The position numbers were made by a program, and so were the translations under genes. Shown here in pieces: positions 32,413 through 40,088 of a stretch of 64,000 nt of DNA. The notes beneath the pieces were generated by a model. It saw nothing but the letters and a program-made list of their open reading frames with translations, ran no database searches and had not been told where the DNA came from. The first letter of the stretch is position 1. Each line of letters opens with the position of its first letter. This stretch comes from Phenylobacterium koreense (lineage in GTDB: Bacteria > Pseudomonadota > Alphaproteobacteria > Caulobacterales > Caulobacteraceae): the NCBI RefSeq assembly GCF_040545335.1, contig NZ_JBEPLU010000001.1, positions 1,488,001-1,552,000 on the forward strand, written 5' to 3'.

Positions 32413-32975
32413 TTTTTCTTCTTCGGCTTGTCGGCCTTGGCCTTCTTGGGCTTCTGAGCCCTTTCGACCTTGGGCGTCTTCTCTACCGGAAGCGAAACCG
32501 GCTTGGCGGCGGCCTCGTCGCCAGCGCGGATCAGCTCACGCAGGGCGCCGGTGAGGGCTTCGCGCTTGGACGCCGAAAGCAGGCGCAGCAGCCGGGCGTC
32601 GGCGGCGACCATCCTGGGCTTCACCACGGCCAGCGCGTCGCGGCCGGCCAGGGTCAGGGAAACGGCGTTCGCGCGAGCGTCCGAAGCCGAGCGCTGGCGC
32701 TCCAGCAGGCCCTTGGCGATCATCCGCGCGGCCATGTCGGCCAGGGTGGAACGGTCGATGCCGGTAATGCGGACCAGGTCCGTCTGGGTCAGGCCCTCAT
32801 GAGCCTCCACCGCCGCCAGCACCGCGTACTGACGCTGAGTGACGCGGGCGTCTCCCATTTCTTCGGCATAGAGATCGAGAGCTAGCTGAAGAGCGCGGTG
32901 CAACAGGTGGCTAGGCGACTTGTCGAGGGCGGGAAGCCCCTTCTTCGACTTCTCCGGAGACTTCGACTTGGCCAT
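32394..32975 (-). CDS. MarR family transcriptional regulator with lysine-rich tail
   Basis: The 193-residue protein has a winged-helix MarR core (about residues 20-145). The DNA-recognition helix region reads LTQTDLVRITGIDRSTLADM and the wing contains RQRSASDARANAVSLT. After the core comes a tail of about 45 residues dominated by Lys, Ala and Pro (VERAQKPKKAKADKPKKKKL), resembling histone-H1-like tails. I start at the ATG at 32975; a GTG at 32978 is immediately before it. The target is unknown; it is convergent with the ccm-associated small gene and upstream of no obvious partner. Confidence 0.85.
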   Translation of the reverse strand: MAKSKSPEKSKKGLPALDKSPSHLLHRALQLALDLYAEEMGDARVTQRQYAVLAAVEAHEGLTQTDLVRITGIDRSTLADMAARMIAKGLLERQRSASDARANAVSLTLAGRDALAVVKPRMVAADARLLRLLSASKREALTGALRELIRAGDEAAAKPVSLPVEKTPKVERAQKPKKAKADKPKKKKLKKAA

Positions 32976-33069
32976 CACCCGTCACCCCGCTTGTCGTCGC
33001 GGATATTGCTACCGCGGGATGGTGTCGGTTTGAAGACAGATGGTCAGCCTGCGTCGCAAGCCCGGTCGA

Positions 33070-33678
33070 CTACTCCACGTGGGGCGGAGGCGGCTCGTCA
33101 CTCTTGGCGTACTTCATCATCAGCGGCACCTGGGCGAAGGAGAAGACCACGGTGATGATGAGAAGGCCGGGGAAGCGAAACACCACCCAGACGTCATCGG
33201 GTTGGGTCCGCCAAACGAACTCGTTGAGCGCCGCGAGGGCGAGGAAAAAGATCGCGTAGTTGATGGTCAGCTTGCGCCAACCCTCGTCCGGCATGCGGAT
33301 AGCCTCGCCCATCAGCAGCTTCAGGGGGTTCTTGCGCAGGGCCAATCCGATAAGCAGGCCGAACCCGAAGAAGGCGTTCATGACGGTCGGCTTCATTTTG
33401 ACGAAGCGGACGTCGTGGAAGATCAGCGTCAGGCCACCGAAGATCAGGGCGGCAAGGCCGGCGATCAGCGGGAACGGCGCGATGCGGCGCTCGAAGACGA
33501 AACCGATGACCAGCGCCAGGGCCGAGGCCGGGACCAGCACCCAGGTCGCCTGGATCAGCGCCTGTTGCTGGGCGACGCCCGTCCACTTGAAGAAGAAGAA
33601 GGACAGGAAGAAGGCGACCAGGCCGCCGTAGTCGACGATCCCGCGCACCCACTTATGGCCGTTGCCGGAGAGTTTCAT
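33070..33678 (-). CDS. yciB: Inner membrane-spanning protein YciB / septation protein A
   Basis: The 202-residue protein has about five membrane helices and typical family sequence (LVAFFLSFFFFKWTG, ALALVIGFVFERR, KPTVMNAFFGFGLLIGL, INYAIFFLALAALNEFVWR). The family (ispZ/YciB) is linked to cell envelope integrity and division, with an unclear mechanism. Its start overlaps the ftsY stop by four bases, so it is translated after ftsY. Acidic/proline tail DEPPPPHVE is a local feature. Confidence 0.9.
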   Translation of the reverse strand: MKLSGNGHKWVRGIVDYGGLVAFFLSFFFFKWTGVAQQQALIQATWVLVPASALALVIGFVFERRIAPFPLIAGLAALIFGGLTLIFHDVRFVKMKPTVMNAFFGFGLLIGLALRKNPLKLLMGEAIRMPDEGWRKLTINYAIFFLALAALNEFVWRTQPDDVWVVFRFPGLLIITVVFSFAQVPLMMKYAKSDEPPPPHVE

Positions 33679-34610
33679 GCGTCGTCGAGGCCCACGAGGG
33701 AACGGGCGAAGGCGCGGGCCTTGAACGGCTGGAGATCCTCGATCCCCTCGCCCACGCCGATGAGCTTGATGGGCGAGTCGGACGCCTGGGCCACCGGCAC
33801 CAGGACCCCGCCCCGGGCGGTGCCGTCCAGCTTGGTCATCACGATGCCCGAGACGCCGATCTGGTTGCCGAAGATGTTTTCCTGGGCCAGCGCATTGCGG
33901 CCCACCGTGGCGTCCAGCACCAGCAGGGTCTCGTGCGGGGCGTCCGGCTCGACCTTCTTGACCACCCGGATGACCTTCAGGAGCTCGTCCATCAGGCCCT
34001 GCTTGTTCTGCAGGCGGCCCGCGGTGTCGATCAGGACCACGTCGTAGCCCTGGGCCTTGGCCCGTTCGACCGCGTCGAAAGCCAAGCCGGCGGCGTCCGA
34101 GCCAGTGGGCCGCGACATGAAGTCGGCCCCCGAGCGCTCGGCCCAGACCTTGAGCTGCTCGACGGCGGCGGCGCGGAAGGTGTCGCCTGCCACGACCAGC
34201 ACCTTGGCCCCGCGGCCGACTAGGTCGGCGGCGATCTTACCGAGTGTCGTCGTCTTGCCCGAGCCGTTGACGCCGATGAACATCACCACATAGGGACGCG
34301 GCCCGGAGAGCGGGGCGAAGTCGCCTTCTCGGCTCTCGAGCTCGACGCCGATGGCCTCGGCCAGAGCTTCCTTGATCTCCTGCTCGTCCACGCTCTTGCC
34401 GAACTTCTCGGCGGCGAAGCGCTCGGTGATGCGCGCAGCCGAATGCGGGCCGAGATCGGCCTCGATCAGCATCTCTTCCAGCTCGTCGAGCTTGGCCTGG
34501 TCCAGCGGCTGCTTGGTGAAGGTGGAGACCACCTGTTCCGTCATCTGCTTGGACGAGCGCGAAAGCCCGTCGGCGAGGCGTTGGAACCAGCCCTTCTTCG
34601 GTTGGGTCAT
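33675..34610 (-). CDS. ftsY: Signal recognition particle receptor FtsY
   Basis: FtsY docks the SRP-ribosome complex at the membrane. The 311-residue product has the N domain, then the G domain with GVNGSGKTTTLGKIA, DTAGRLQNKQG and TKLDGTARGGVL. The long acidic A domain of enterobacterial FtsY is absent, as is usual in Alphaproteobacteria. I start at MTQPKKGWFQRLADGLSRS, an amphipathic basic helix expected to touch the membrane; 15 in-frame residues before it are unlikely. The partner Ffh is at 51563-53095. Confidence 0.95.
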   Translation of the reverse strand: MTQPKKGWFQRLADGLSRSSKQMTEQVVSTFTKQPLDQAKLDELEEMLIEADLGPHSAARITERFAAEKFGKSVDEQEIKEALAEAIGVELESREGDFAPLSGPRPYVVMFIGVNGSGKTTTLGKIAADLVGRGAKVLVVAGDTFRAAAVEQLKVWAERSGADFMSRPTGSDAAGLAFDAVERAKAQGYDVVLIDTAGRLQNKQGLMDELLKVIRVVKKVEPDAPHETLLVLDATVGRNALAQENIFGNQIGVSGIVMTKLDGTARGGVLVPVAQASDSPIKLIGVGEGIEDLQPFKARAFARSLVGLDDA

Positions 34611-34657
34611 GGAGCCAGCTTCTAGCCGGTCCGGTTCTTGCGCGATAGAGGACAAGG

Positions 34658-35290
34658 ATGGACGCCCTCGCCACAGCTTTCGTCTGGCTGGACTACGCCG
34701 CCGTGGCCGTCTTTGGCGCGACCGGCGCCCTGGCCGCAGCTCAGCGCAAGCACGACATCGTCACCTTCTGCTTCTTTGCGGCGGTGACCGGAGTCGGCGG
34801 CGGCACCATGCGCGACCTCTTCATCGACGCGCCGGTCTTCTGGGTGCAGCGTCCAGACTACATCATCGCCTGCATCATGGCGGCGATCGCGGTGTGGGTG
34901 TTCGGCGCCGGCGACGCACGGATGAAGGTTCTGCTCTGGCTCGACGCCCTGGGCATGGCCGCCTACAGCGTGGTGGGCGCGGCCAAGGCCATCTCGTTGG
35001 GCGTCATGCCGTTCTCCGCCGTGGTGATGGGCGTGCTGACCGCCTGCTTCGGCGGGATCATCCGCGACGTGCTGGCCGGCGAGCCCTCGATCCTGCTGCG
35101 GCGCGAGATCTACGTGACCTGCGCCCTGATCGGCGCTGGCGTCTACGTAGTGCTCTACATGCTGGGCGTGCGCGACATGTGGAGCGGCCTTGGCGGCTTT
35201 GCCGCCGCGTTCGTGGTGCGGGCCGGGGCGATCGCCCGCGGCTGGATGCTGCCCGCCTTCCCCGGACGCGGCCGGGGCCGCACCAACTAG
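34658..35290 (+). CDS. Trimeric intracellular cation (TRIC) channel family protein (UPF0126/YadS-like)
   Basis: The 210-residue protein has seven predicted helices arranged as two repeats, each with a glycine-rich conserved loop: GGGTMRDLF (about residues 47-55) and GGIIRDVLAGEPS (about 131-143). The pattern is that of bacterial TRIC channels, formerly UPF0126, which conduct K+ or Na+. AGAGGACAAGG precedes the ATG. It overlaps the convergent GFA gene by four bases. Confidence 0.88.
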   Translation: MDALATAFVWLDYAAVAVFGATGALAAAQRKHDIVTFCFFAAVTGVGGGTMRDLFIDAPVFWVQRPDYIIACIMAAIAVWVFGAGDARMKVLLWLDALGMAAYSVVGAAKAISLGVMPFSAVVMGVLTACFGGIIRDVLAGEPSILLRREIYVTCALIGAGVYVVLYMLGVRDMWSGLGGFAAAFVVRAGAIARGWMLPAFPGRGRGRTN

Positions 35291-35727
35291 GTGTCGTGGT
35301 CGGGATGCTGACGGCTGACGACGGCGGCGTAGTAGCCGGTCAGCTTCGCAGCTTCCTCCGCAGGCCGGTGCGGCAGGTCGGCCAAATGGTCGACATAGGG
35401 CAGCTTGGCATCCAGACCGATCTGCATGGTCGGCGCGATGTCTTGCGGATGGTCGAAGGCGCCGATGGCGACGTTCGGAGGACTGCCCCCGGCTTCGAAC
35501 GAAAGCTGCGTGCCGCAGTCGGGGCAGAAGCCGCGACGAGCCTTGTTCGAGCTCTCGAAATACGTCGGCGCGCCGCGTGTCCATTCCAGCTCGAAGGCGT
35601 CGACATAGGGGCCGAAGAAGCCGCCGAAAGCCTTCTGGCACATACGGCAATGGCAGATGCTGGCGCGGCCGAGACGTCCGGCGCGGAAACGGACCGCCCC
35701 GCACTGGCAACCGCCCGAGAGACTCAC
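35287..35727 (-). CDS. GFA family zinc-binding protein
   Basis: The 146-residue product carries the family cysteine groups GGCQCGAVRF (residues 5-14), ICHCRMCQKAFGGFFG (about 24-39) and FCPDCGTQLSF (about 68-78). It is similar in kind to the protein at 8330-8725 but divergent. Catalysis of S-hydroxymethylglutathione formation is not supported by sequence alone. GTG start overlaps the mtaB stop by four bases, indicating dapF-mtaB-GFA is one coupled unit. Confidence 0.85.
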   Translation of the reverse strand: MSLSGGCQCGAVRFRAGRLGRASICHCRMCQKAFGGFFGPYVDAFELEWTRGAPTYFESSNKARRGFCPDCGTQLSFEAGGSPPNVAIGAFDHPQDIAPTMQIGLDAKLPYVDHLADLPHRPAEEAAKLTGYYAAVVSRQHPDHDT

Positions 35728-36995
35728 TCCGCCGCCTCCAGGGCCGGCAGGCGGGCCAGGACCTTGCCGCCCTCGTGCCCGATCGCCTGCAACGCGACGA
35801 TGGAGCCGACAGCCGCCTCGCCCTCGAAGGCGATCTCGGTGAAGTCGTCGGCGCGGGCGACGCCGGGACGTTCCACCAGGCCCGAAAGCATGCGGCCGGC
35901 CTGGCGTTCCAGGTGGCGGACAAGCGCGGCCTCGCCCGCCGCCCGCAGGAGCGCGGCGCGCTCCTTGACAACGTTGCGAGGAAGCTGCGGCATCCGCGCG
36001 GCCGGCGTGCCGGGCCGCGGGCTAAACGGGAAGACGTGCAGGAAGGCGAGCCCCGCCTCTTCGACCAGTGCCAAGGTGTTGGCGAACATTTCCTCGGTCT
36101 CGGTCGGGAACCCGGCGATCAGGTCGGCGCCAAAGGCGATGTCGGGGCGCACGGCGCGGACCTCGGCCACCAGCTTCAAGGCGTCGGCCCGAAGGTGGCG
36201 ACGCTTCATCCGCTTGAGGATCATGTCGTCCCCGGCCTGCAGCGACAGGTGCAGGTAGGGCATCAGCCGCGGTTCCTGCGCCAGGCACCGCATGAGGTCG
36301 GGATCGATCTCGGCTGCGTCGATGGACGAAAGCCGCAGGCGCGGCAGTTCGGGAACCAGCTTCAGGATGCGAGCGACGAGCTGGCCCAGCGTCGGCTGAC
36401 CCGGCAGGTCCGCGCCCCAACTGGTCACATCGACGCCGGTGAGGACGACCTCCTGATAGCCCTGGGCGGCGAGCTTGCGCACCTGTTCGACCACTTCGCC
36501 AGCGGGAGCGGAGCGGGAGTTCCCCCGGCCATAGGGGATGATGCAGAAGGTGCAGCGATGGTCGCAGCCGTTCTGCACCTCGACATAGGCCCGAGCGCGG
36601 TCCTTGAGGCCGTCGATCAGATGACCGGCGGTTTCGCGCACGCTCATGATGTCGTTGACCCGGACCTTGCCCTCCGGGATCCGGTCGGCGTAGGCCCCGG
36701 CCTGGGACTTCTCGGCGTTCCCCAGCACCAGGTCCACCTCGGCCATGGCGGCGAAGGCGGCGGGGTCGATCTGGGCCGCGCAGCCGGTGACGATCAGCTT
36801 GGCGTCGGGGTTCTCACGCCGGGCCTTGCGGATCGCCTGGCGAGCCTGACGGACCGCCTCGTTGGTGACGGCGCAGGTGTTGAAGACGATGGCGTTCGAC
36901 AAGCCGTCCTCCGCCGCGCGAGTGCGGATGACCTCGCTTTCATAGGCGTTCAGCCGGCACCCGAAGGTGACGATGTCGACGTCGGGCTTGGTCAC
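35724..36995 (-). CDS. mtaB: tRNA t6A37 methylthiotransferase MtaB
   Basis: MtaB is a radical-SAM methylthiotransferase that converts t6A to ms2t6A at position 37 of tRNAs decoding ANN codons. The 423-residue product has the UPF0004 domain with cluster cysteines C13, C41 and C72 (FGCRLNAYES, FNTCAVTNEAV, VTGCAAQIDP), the radical-SAM triad C144-C148-C151 (GCDHRCTFCIIPYGRG) and a C-terminal TRAM-like region. The N-terminal ..CRLNAYES and NEA signatures favour MtaB over MiaB or RimO. Its start overlaps the dapF stop by four bases. Confidence 0.93.
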   Translation of the reverse strand: MTKPDVDIVTFGCRLNAYESEVIRTRAAEDGLSNAIVFNTCAVTNEAVRQARQAIRKARRENPDAKLIVTGCAAQIDPAAFAAMAEVDLVLGNAEKSQAGAYADRIPEGKVRVNDIMSVRETAGHLIDGLKDRARAYVEVQNGCDHRCTFCIIPYGRGNSRSAPAGEVVEQVRKLAAQGYQEVVLTGVDVTSWGADLPGQPTLGQLVARILKLVPELPRLRLSSIDAAEIDPDLMRCLAQEPRLMPYLHLSLQAGDDMILKRMKRRHLRADALKLVAEVRAVRPDIAFGADLIAGFPTETEEMFANTLALVEEAGLAFLHVFPFSPRPGTPAARMPQLPRNVVKERAALLRAAGEAALVRHLERQAGRMLSGLVERPGVARADDFTEIAFEGEAAVGSIVALQAIGHEGGKVLARLPALEAAE

Positions 36996-37819
36996 GGCAA
37001 GGTTCCCGTGAAGTCCACCTGGGCGGGGCCGGTCATGATCACATGGCCGTCGCTTTCACGCCACTCGATGGTCAGTTCACCGCCATCCAGTTCGAGCCGG
37101 GCCTTACGGTCGGTGAGTCCGCGGCGAGCCGACGCCACCAGGGCCGCGCAGGCTCCGGTGCCGCAGGCCCGCGTCAGGCCGGCGCCGCGCTCCCAGACCT
37201 TCAGCCGGACGTGATCCCTGGCCTTGATTTGCGCAAAGCCGACGTTCACGCCTTCGGGGAACAGCCGATGGTGCTCGATCATCGGTCCGACTTCGACCAC
37301 CGGCGCAGTCTCGATGTCGGGGACGAAGAACACCACGTGCGGATTGCCCATGGAGACGCAGCCGGGCGTGTGAAGGATCGGATCGTCGATCGGGCCGACC
37401 TGCAACTCTATGCCGCGGGTGTCCATTTCCTCGGCCAGCGGAATCTGGCGCCAATCGAGGCCGGGCTCGCCCATATCGACGCTGACGATTTTGTCGCCGG
37501 CGCGGGTGGCGACAAGCAGGCCGCCGCGGGTTTCCATGACCGCCTGGTCGGCGCCGGAGCCCTCCATCAGCAACCAGCCGACGCAGCGGCTGGCGTTGCC
37601 ACAGGCGCCGACCTCCTCGCCATCGGCGTTCCAGAAACGCACGCGAGCGTCAGCTTTTGCTGACGATTCTATAGAAACCAGCTGATCGCAGCCGATGCCG
37701 CCATCGCGGCTGGCGATAGCACGCACCTCCTCCGCGGTCGGGGCGAAGGGGGCGGTGCGGGCCTCGACCACGACGAAGTCGTTTCCGAGCCCGTTCATCT
37801 TCAGAAACGGACGGCTCAT
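36992..37819 (-). CDS. dapF: Diaminopimelate epimerase
   Basis: DapF converts LL- to meso-diaminopimelate for lysine and peptidoglycan synthesis. The 275-residue product has the opening FLKMNGLGNDFVVV and the two catalytic cysteines, C73 in GACGNASRC and C219 in TRACGTGACAAL. It leads the dapF-mtaB-GFA unit with 4-nt overlaps and is divergent from the S9 peptidase gene. Confidence 0.96.
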   Translation of the reverse strand: MSRPFLKMNGLGNDFVVVEARTAPFAPTAEEVRAIASRDGGIGCDQLVSIESSAKADARVRFWNADGEEVGACGNASRCVGWLLMEGSGADQAVMETRGGLLVATRAGDKIVSVDMGEPGLDWRQIPLAEEMDTRGIELQVGPIDDPILHTPGCVSMGNPHVVFFVPDIETAPVVEVGPMIEHHRLFPEGVNVGFAQIKARDHVRLKVWERGAGLTRACGTGACAALVASARRGLTDRKARLELDGGELTIEWRESDGHVIMTGPAQVDFTGTLP

Positions 37820-37911
37820 GACGCCGGCTATATAGGCGAGAATTGGCCTGCGATCACCTTGCGCGATTTGGGCGCGAGACAGGCTCTGCCTGCGCCGCTA
37901 TTCGTTCGCCC

Positions 37912-39978
37912 ATGAAAATCGCGACGGCGGCGCTTCTGGGCGCCCTTCTCACCGCCCCCGCGGCCCTGGCGCAGACCTCGGCCGCGGCCACCGATCCCTT
38001 CATCTGGCTTGAGGACATCGACAGCCCCAGGGCCATGGCCTGGGTCGAGGCGCAGAACGCCAGGACCGCCCAGCGGCTGGAGGGCGACGCCCGCTATGCC
38101 CAATTCCTCGCCGAGGGCAGAGCGATCTTCACCGCCACCGACCGGACGCCGCGGCCAGCCTTCCGGGCCGGCGGGATCGACAATTTCTGGCAGGACGCCG
38201 AGCACGGCCACGGCCTGTGGCGCCATACGAGCCTTGAGTCCTATCGCAGCCAAGCGCCGGCCTGGGATGTGGTCCTCGACATCGACAACCTGGCCAAGGA
38301 CGAGGGCCGCAACTGGTTCTACAAGGGCGCGACCTGCCTGAAGCCGGATGAGACCCTGTGCCTGGTCGCCCTCTCCAACGGCGGCGGCGACGCGGTCGAG
38401 CTGCGTGAATTCGACACCAAGACCAAGACCTTCGTTCAGGGCGGCTTCCGCTCGTCCGAGGGCAAGCAGGACGCCGACTGGCTGGACCGCGACACCCTGG
38501 TCGCCTCGCGCGAATGGACGCCCGGCGAGGTGACCTCCTCCGGCTACGCCTATGTGGTCAAGCTGGTCGGCCGAACGGGCGAGGCCCGCGAGATCTTCCG
38601 CGGCGAGACGTCGGACGTGCAGGCGAACGCCAGCGTCCTGCGCGGCGAGGGCGGCAAGGCGGAGGGCGTCCTGATCCGGCGCGGCGTGACCTTCTTCGAG
38701 TCCGAGTACAGCCTCTATGCCGACGGCAAGCTGACGGCGATCGCCCTGCCCCGGAAGGCTCAGTACCAGGCCTATGTGGACGGCCGGCTCATCTTCACTC
38801 TCCAGGAGGCGTGGAACGGCTTTGCGGCCGGCGCCCTCGTCGCCTACGACCCGCAGAACCTGGCGGCCGGCCCGGCCCTGGTCTTCCAGCCCGGCCCGCG
38901 GCAGGCGATCCAGAATGTGGCCGACACCAAAGGCCTGCTGGTGGTCGAACTGCTGGAGGACGTGAAAGGAGCGATCGACGTCCATGACCTGAAGGGCGGC
39001 GAGTGGACTTCGCGTCGCTTGGCCCTGCCCAGGAACGAGACCCTGACCATCGTCTCCGCCTCCGCTGACGACGACCGGATCTTCGTGGGCGCGGAAGGCT
39101 TCCTGACCCCCTCGACCCTGTGGCTGGCGGACGGCGCCACGGGCAAGGCGCAGAAGCTGAAGGCGCTGCCCGCCCGGTTCGACGCCTCCAGGGACCGCGT
39201 CGACCAGTACTGGGCCACGTCGTCCGACGGGACGAAGATTCCCTATTTCGTCGTGCGGCCGAAGGCGGCGAAACTGGACGGCTCGCTACCGACCCTGATG
39301 TACGGCTATGGCGGCTTCGAGTTGGCCAAGCCGCCGGTCTACATCCCGGAAATGGGCAAGATCTGGCTGGAGCGGGGCGGCGCCTATGTAATCGCCAACA
39401 TCCGCGGCGGCGGCGAGTTTGGCCCGGCCTGGCACCAGGCGGTGCTGCGCGAGAAGCGCCAACTGGCCTTCGACGACTTCGCCGCGGTGGCCCGCGACCT
39501 GGAGGCGCGCAAGATCACCTCGCCGCGCCGGCTTGGGATCTATGGCCGCTCGAACGGCGGCGTGCTGACCACCGTCTCGCTGACCCAGCATCCGGAGCTG
39601 TGGAACGCCGTGGTGGTGGAGAGCCCGCTGGTGGACATGCTGCGCTACCACAAGCTCTCGGCCGGGGCCTCGTGGATCGGCGAGTACGGCGACCCCGACA
39701 AGCCGGCGGACCACGCCTTCATCGCCAGGTACGACGGCTATCTGAACCTGAAGCCGGGCCAGGCCTATCCGGAGCCCTACATCACCACCAACACCCGCGA
39801 CGACCGGGTGCATCCGGGTCATGCGCGCAAGTTCGCGGCCAGGATGGAGGCCTTGGGCTATCCCTACCTCTATTACGAGAACACCTTCGGCGGCCACGCC
39901 AACGACGCCGACCCGGAGCTGAACGCCCGCCGGTGGGCCCGTCACTATGTGTACCTAGCCCAGAAGCTGATGGACTGA
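37912..39978 (+). CDS. Secreted prolyl oligopeptidase family serine peptidase (S9A)
   Basis: The 688-residue product has a signal peptide (MKIATAALLGALLTAPAALA, cleavage before QTSAA), then FIWLEDIDSPRAMAWVEAQN, the start of the S9A beta-propeller domain. It ends in an alpha/beta-hydrolase domain with S547 (GIYGRSNGGVLT), D630/D631 (NTRDDRVHPGHA) and H662 (GGHAND). It probably cleaves proline-containing peptides in the periplasm. I start at 37912 because of the signal peptide. Length fits the family (about 680-720). Confidence 0.9.
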   Translation: MKIATAALLGALLTAPAALAQTSAAATDPFIWLEDIDSPRAMAWVEAQNARTAQRLEGDARYAQFLAEGRAIFTATDRTPRPAFRAGGIDNFWQDAEHGHGLWRHTSLESYRSQAPAWDVVLDIDNLAKDEGRNWFYKGATCLKPDETLCLVALSNGGGDAVELREFDTKTKTFVQGGFRSSEGKQDADWLDRDTLVASREWTPGEVTSSGYAYVVKLVGRTGEAREIFRGETSDVQANASVLRGEGGKAEGVLIRRGVTFFESEYSLYADGKLTAIALPRKAQYQAYVDGRLIFTLQEAWNGFAAGALVAYDPQNLAAGPALVFQPGPRQAIQNVADTKGLLVVELLEDVKGAIDVHDLKGGEWTSRRLALPRNETLTIVSASADDDRIFVGAEGFLTPSTLWLADGATGKAQKLKALPARFDASRDRVDQYWATSSDGTKIPYFVVRPKAAKLDGSLPTLMYGYGGFELAKPPVYIPEMGKIWLERGGAYVIANIRGGGEFGPAWHQAVLREKRQLAFDDFAAVARDLEARKITSPRRLGIYGRSNGGVLTTVSLTQHPELWNAVVVESPLVDMLRYHKLSAGASWIGEYGDPDKPADHAFIARYDGYLNLKPGQAYPEPYITTNTRDDRVHPGHARKFAARMEALGYPYLYYENTFGGHANDADPELNARRWARHYVYLAQKLMD

Positions 39979-40054
39979 AGACCGCTATCGCTCTTCCAGG
40001 GACGTCCCGGCCATCCACGAGCACCGAGGATAGCCGGGGACCCTGACGCGCATG

Positions 40055-40077
40055 GATCCCCGGCTGGGCCGGGGATC
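40055..40077. repeat. GATCCCCGGC / GCCGGGGATC hairpin between convergent genes
   Basis: A perfect 10-bp inverted repeat with a TGG loop lies between the S9 peptidase stop and the TonB receptor stop. A partial second arm (GATAGCCGGGGACC, about 40029-40042) precedes it. Such CATGGATCCCCGG elements are common alphaproteobacterial intergenic palindromes and may act as bidirectional 3'-end structures. No T-run. Confidence 0.55.
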
Positions 40078-40088
40078 GGGGCTAGGCG

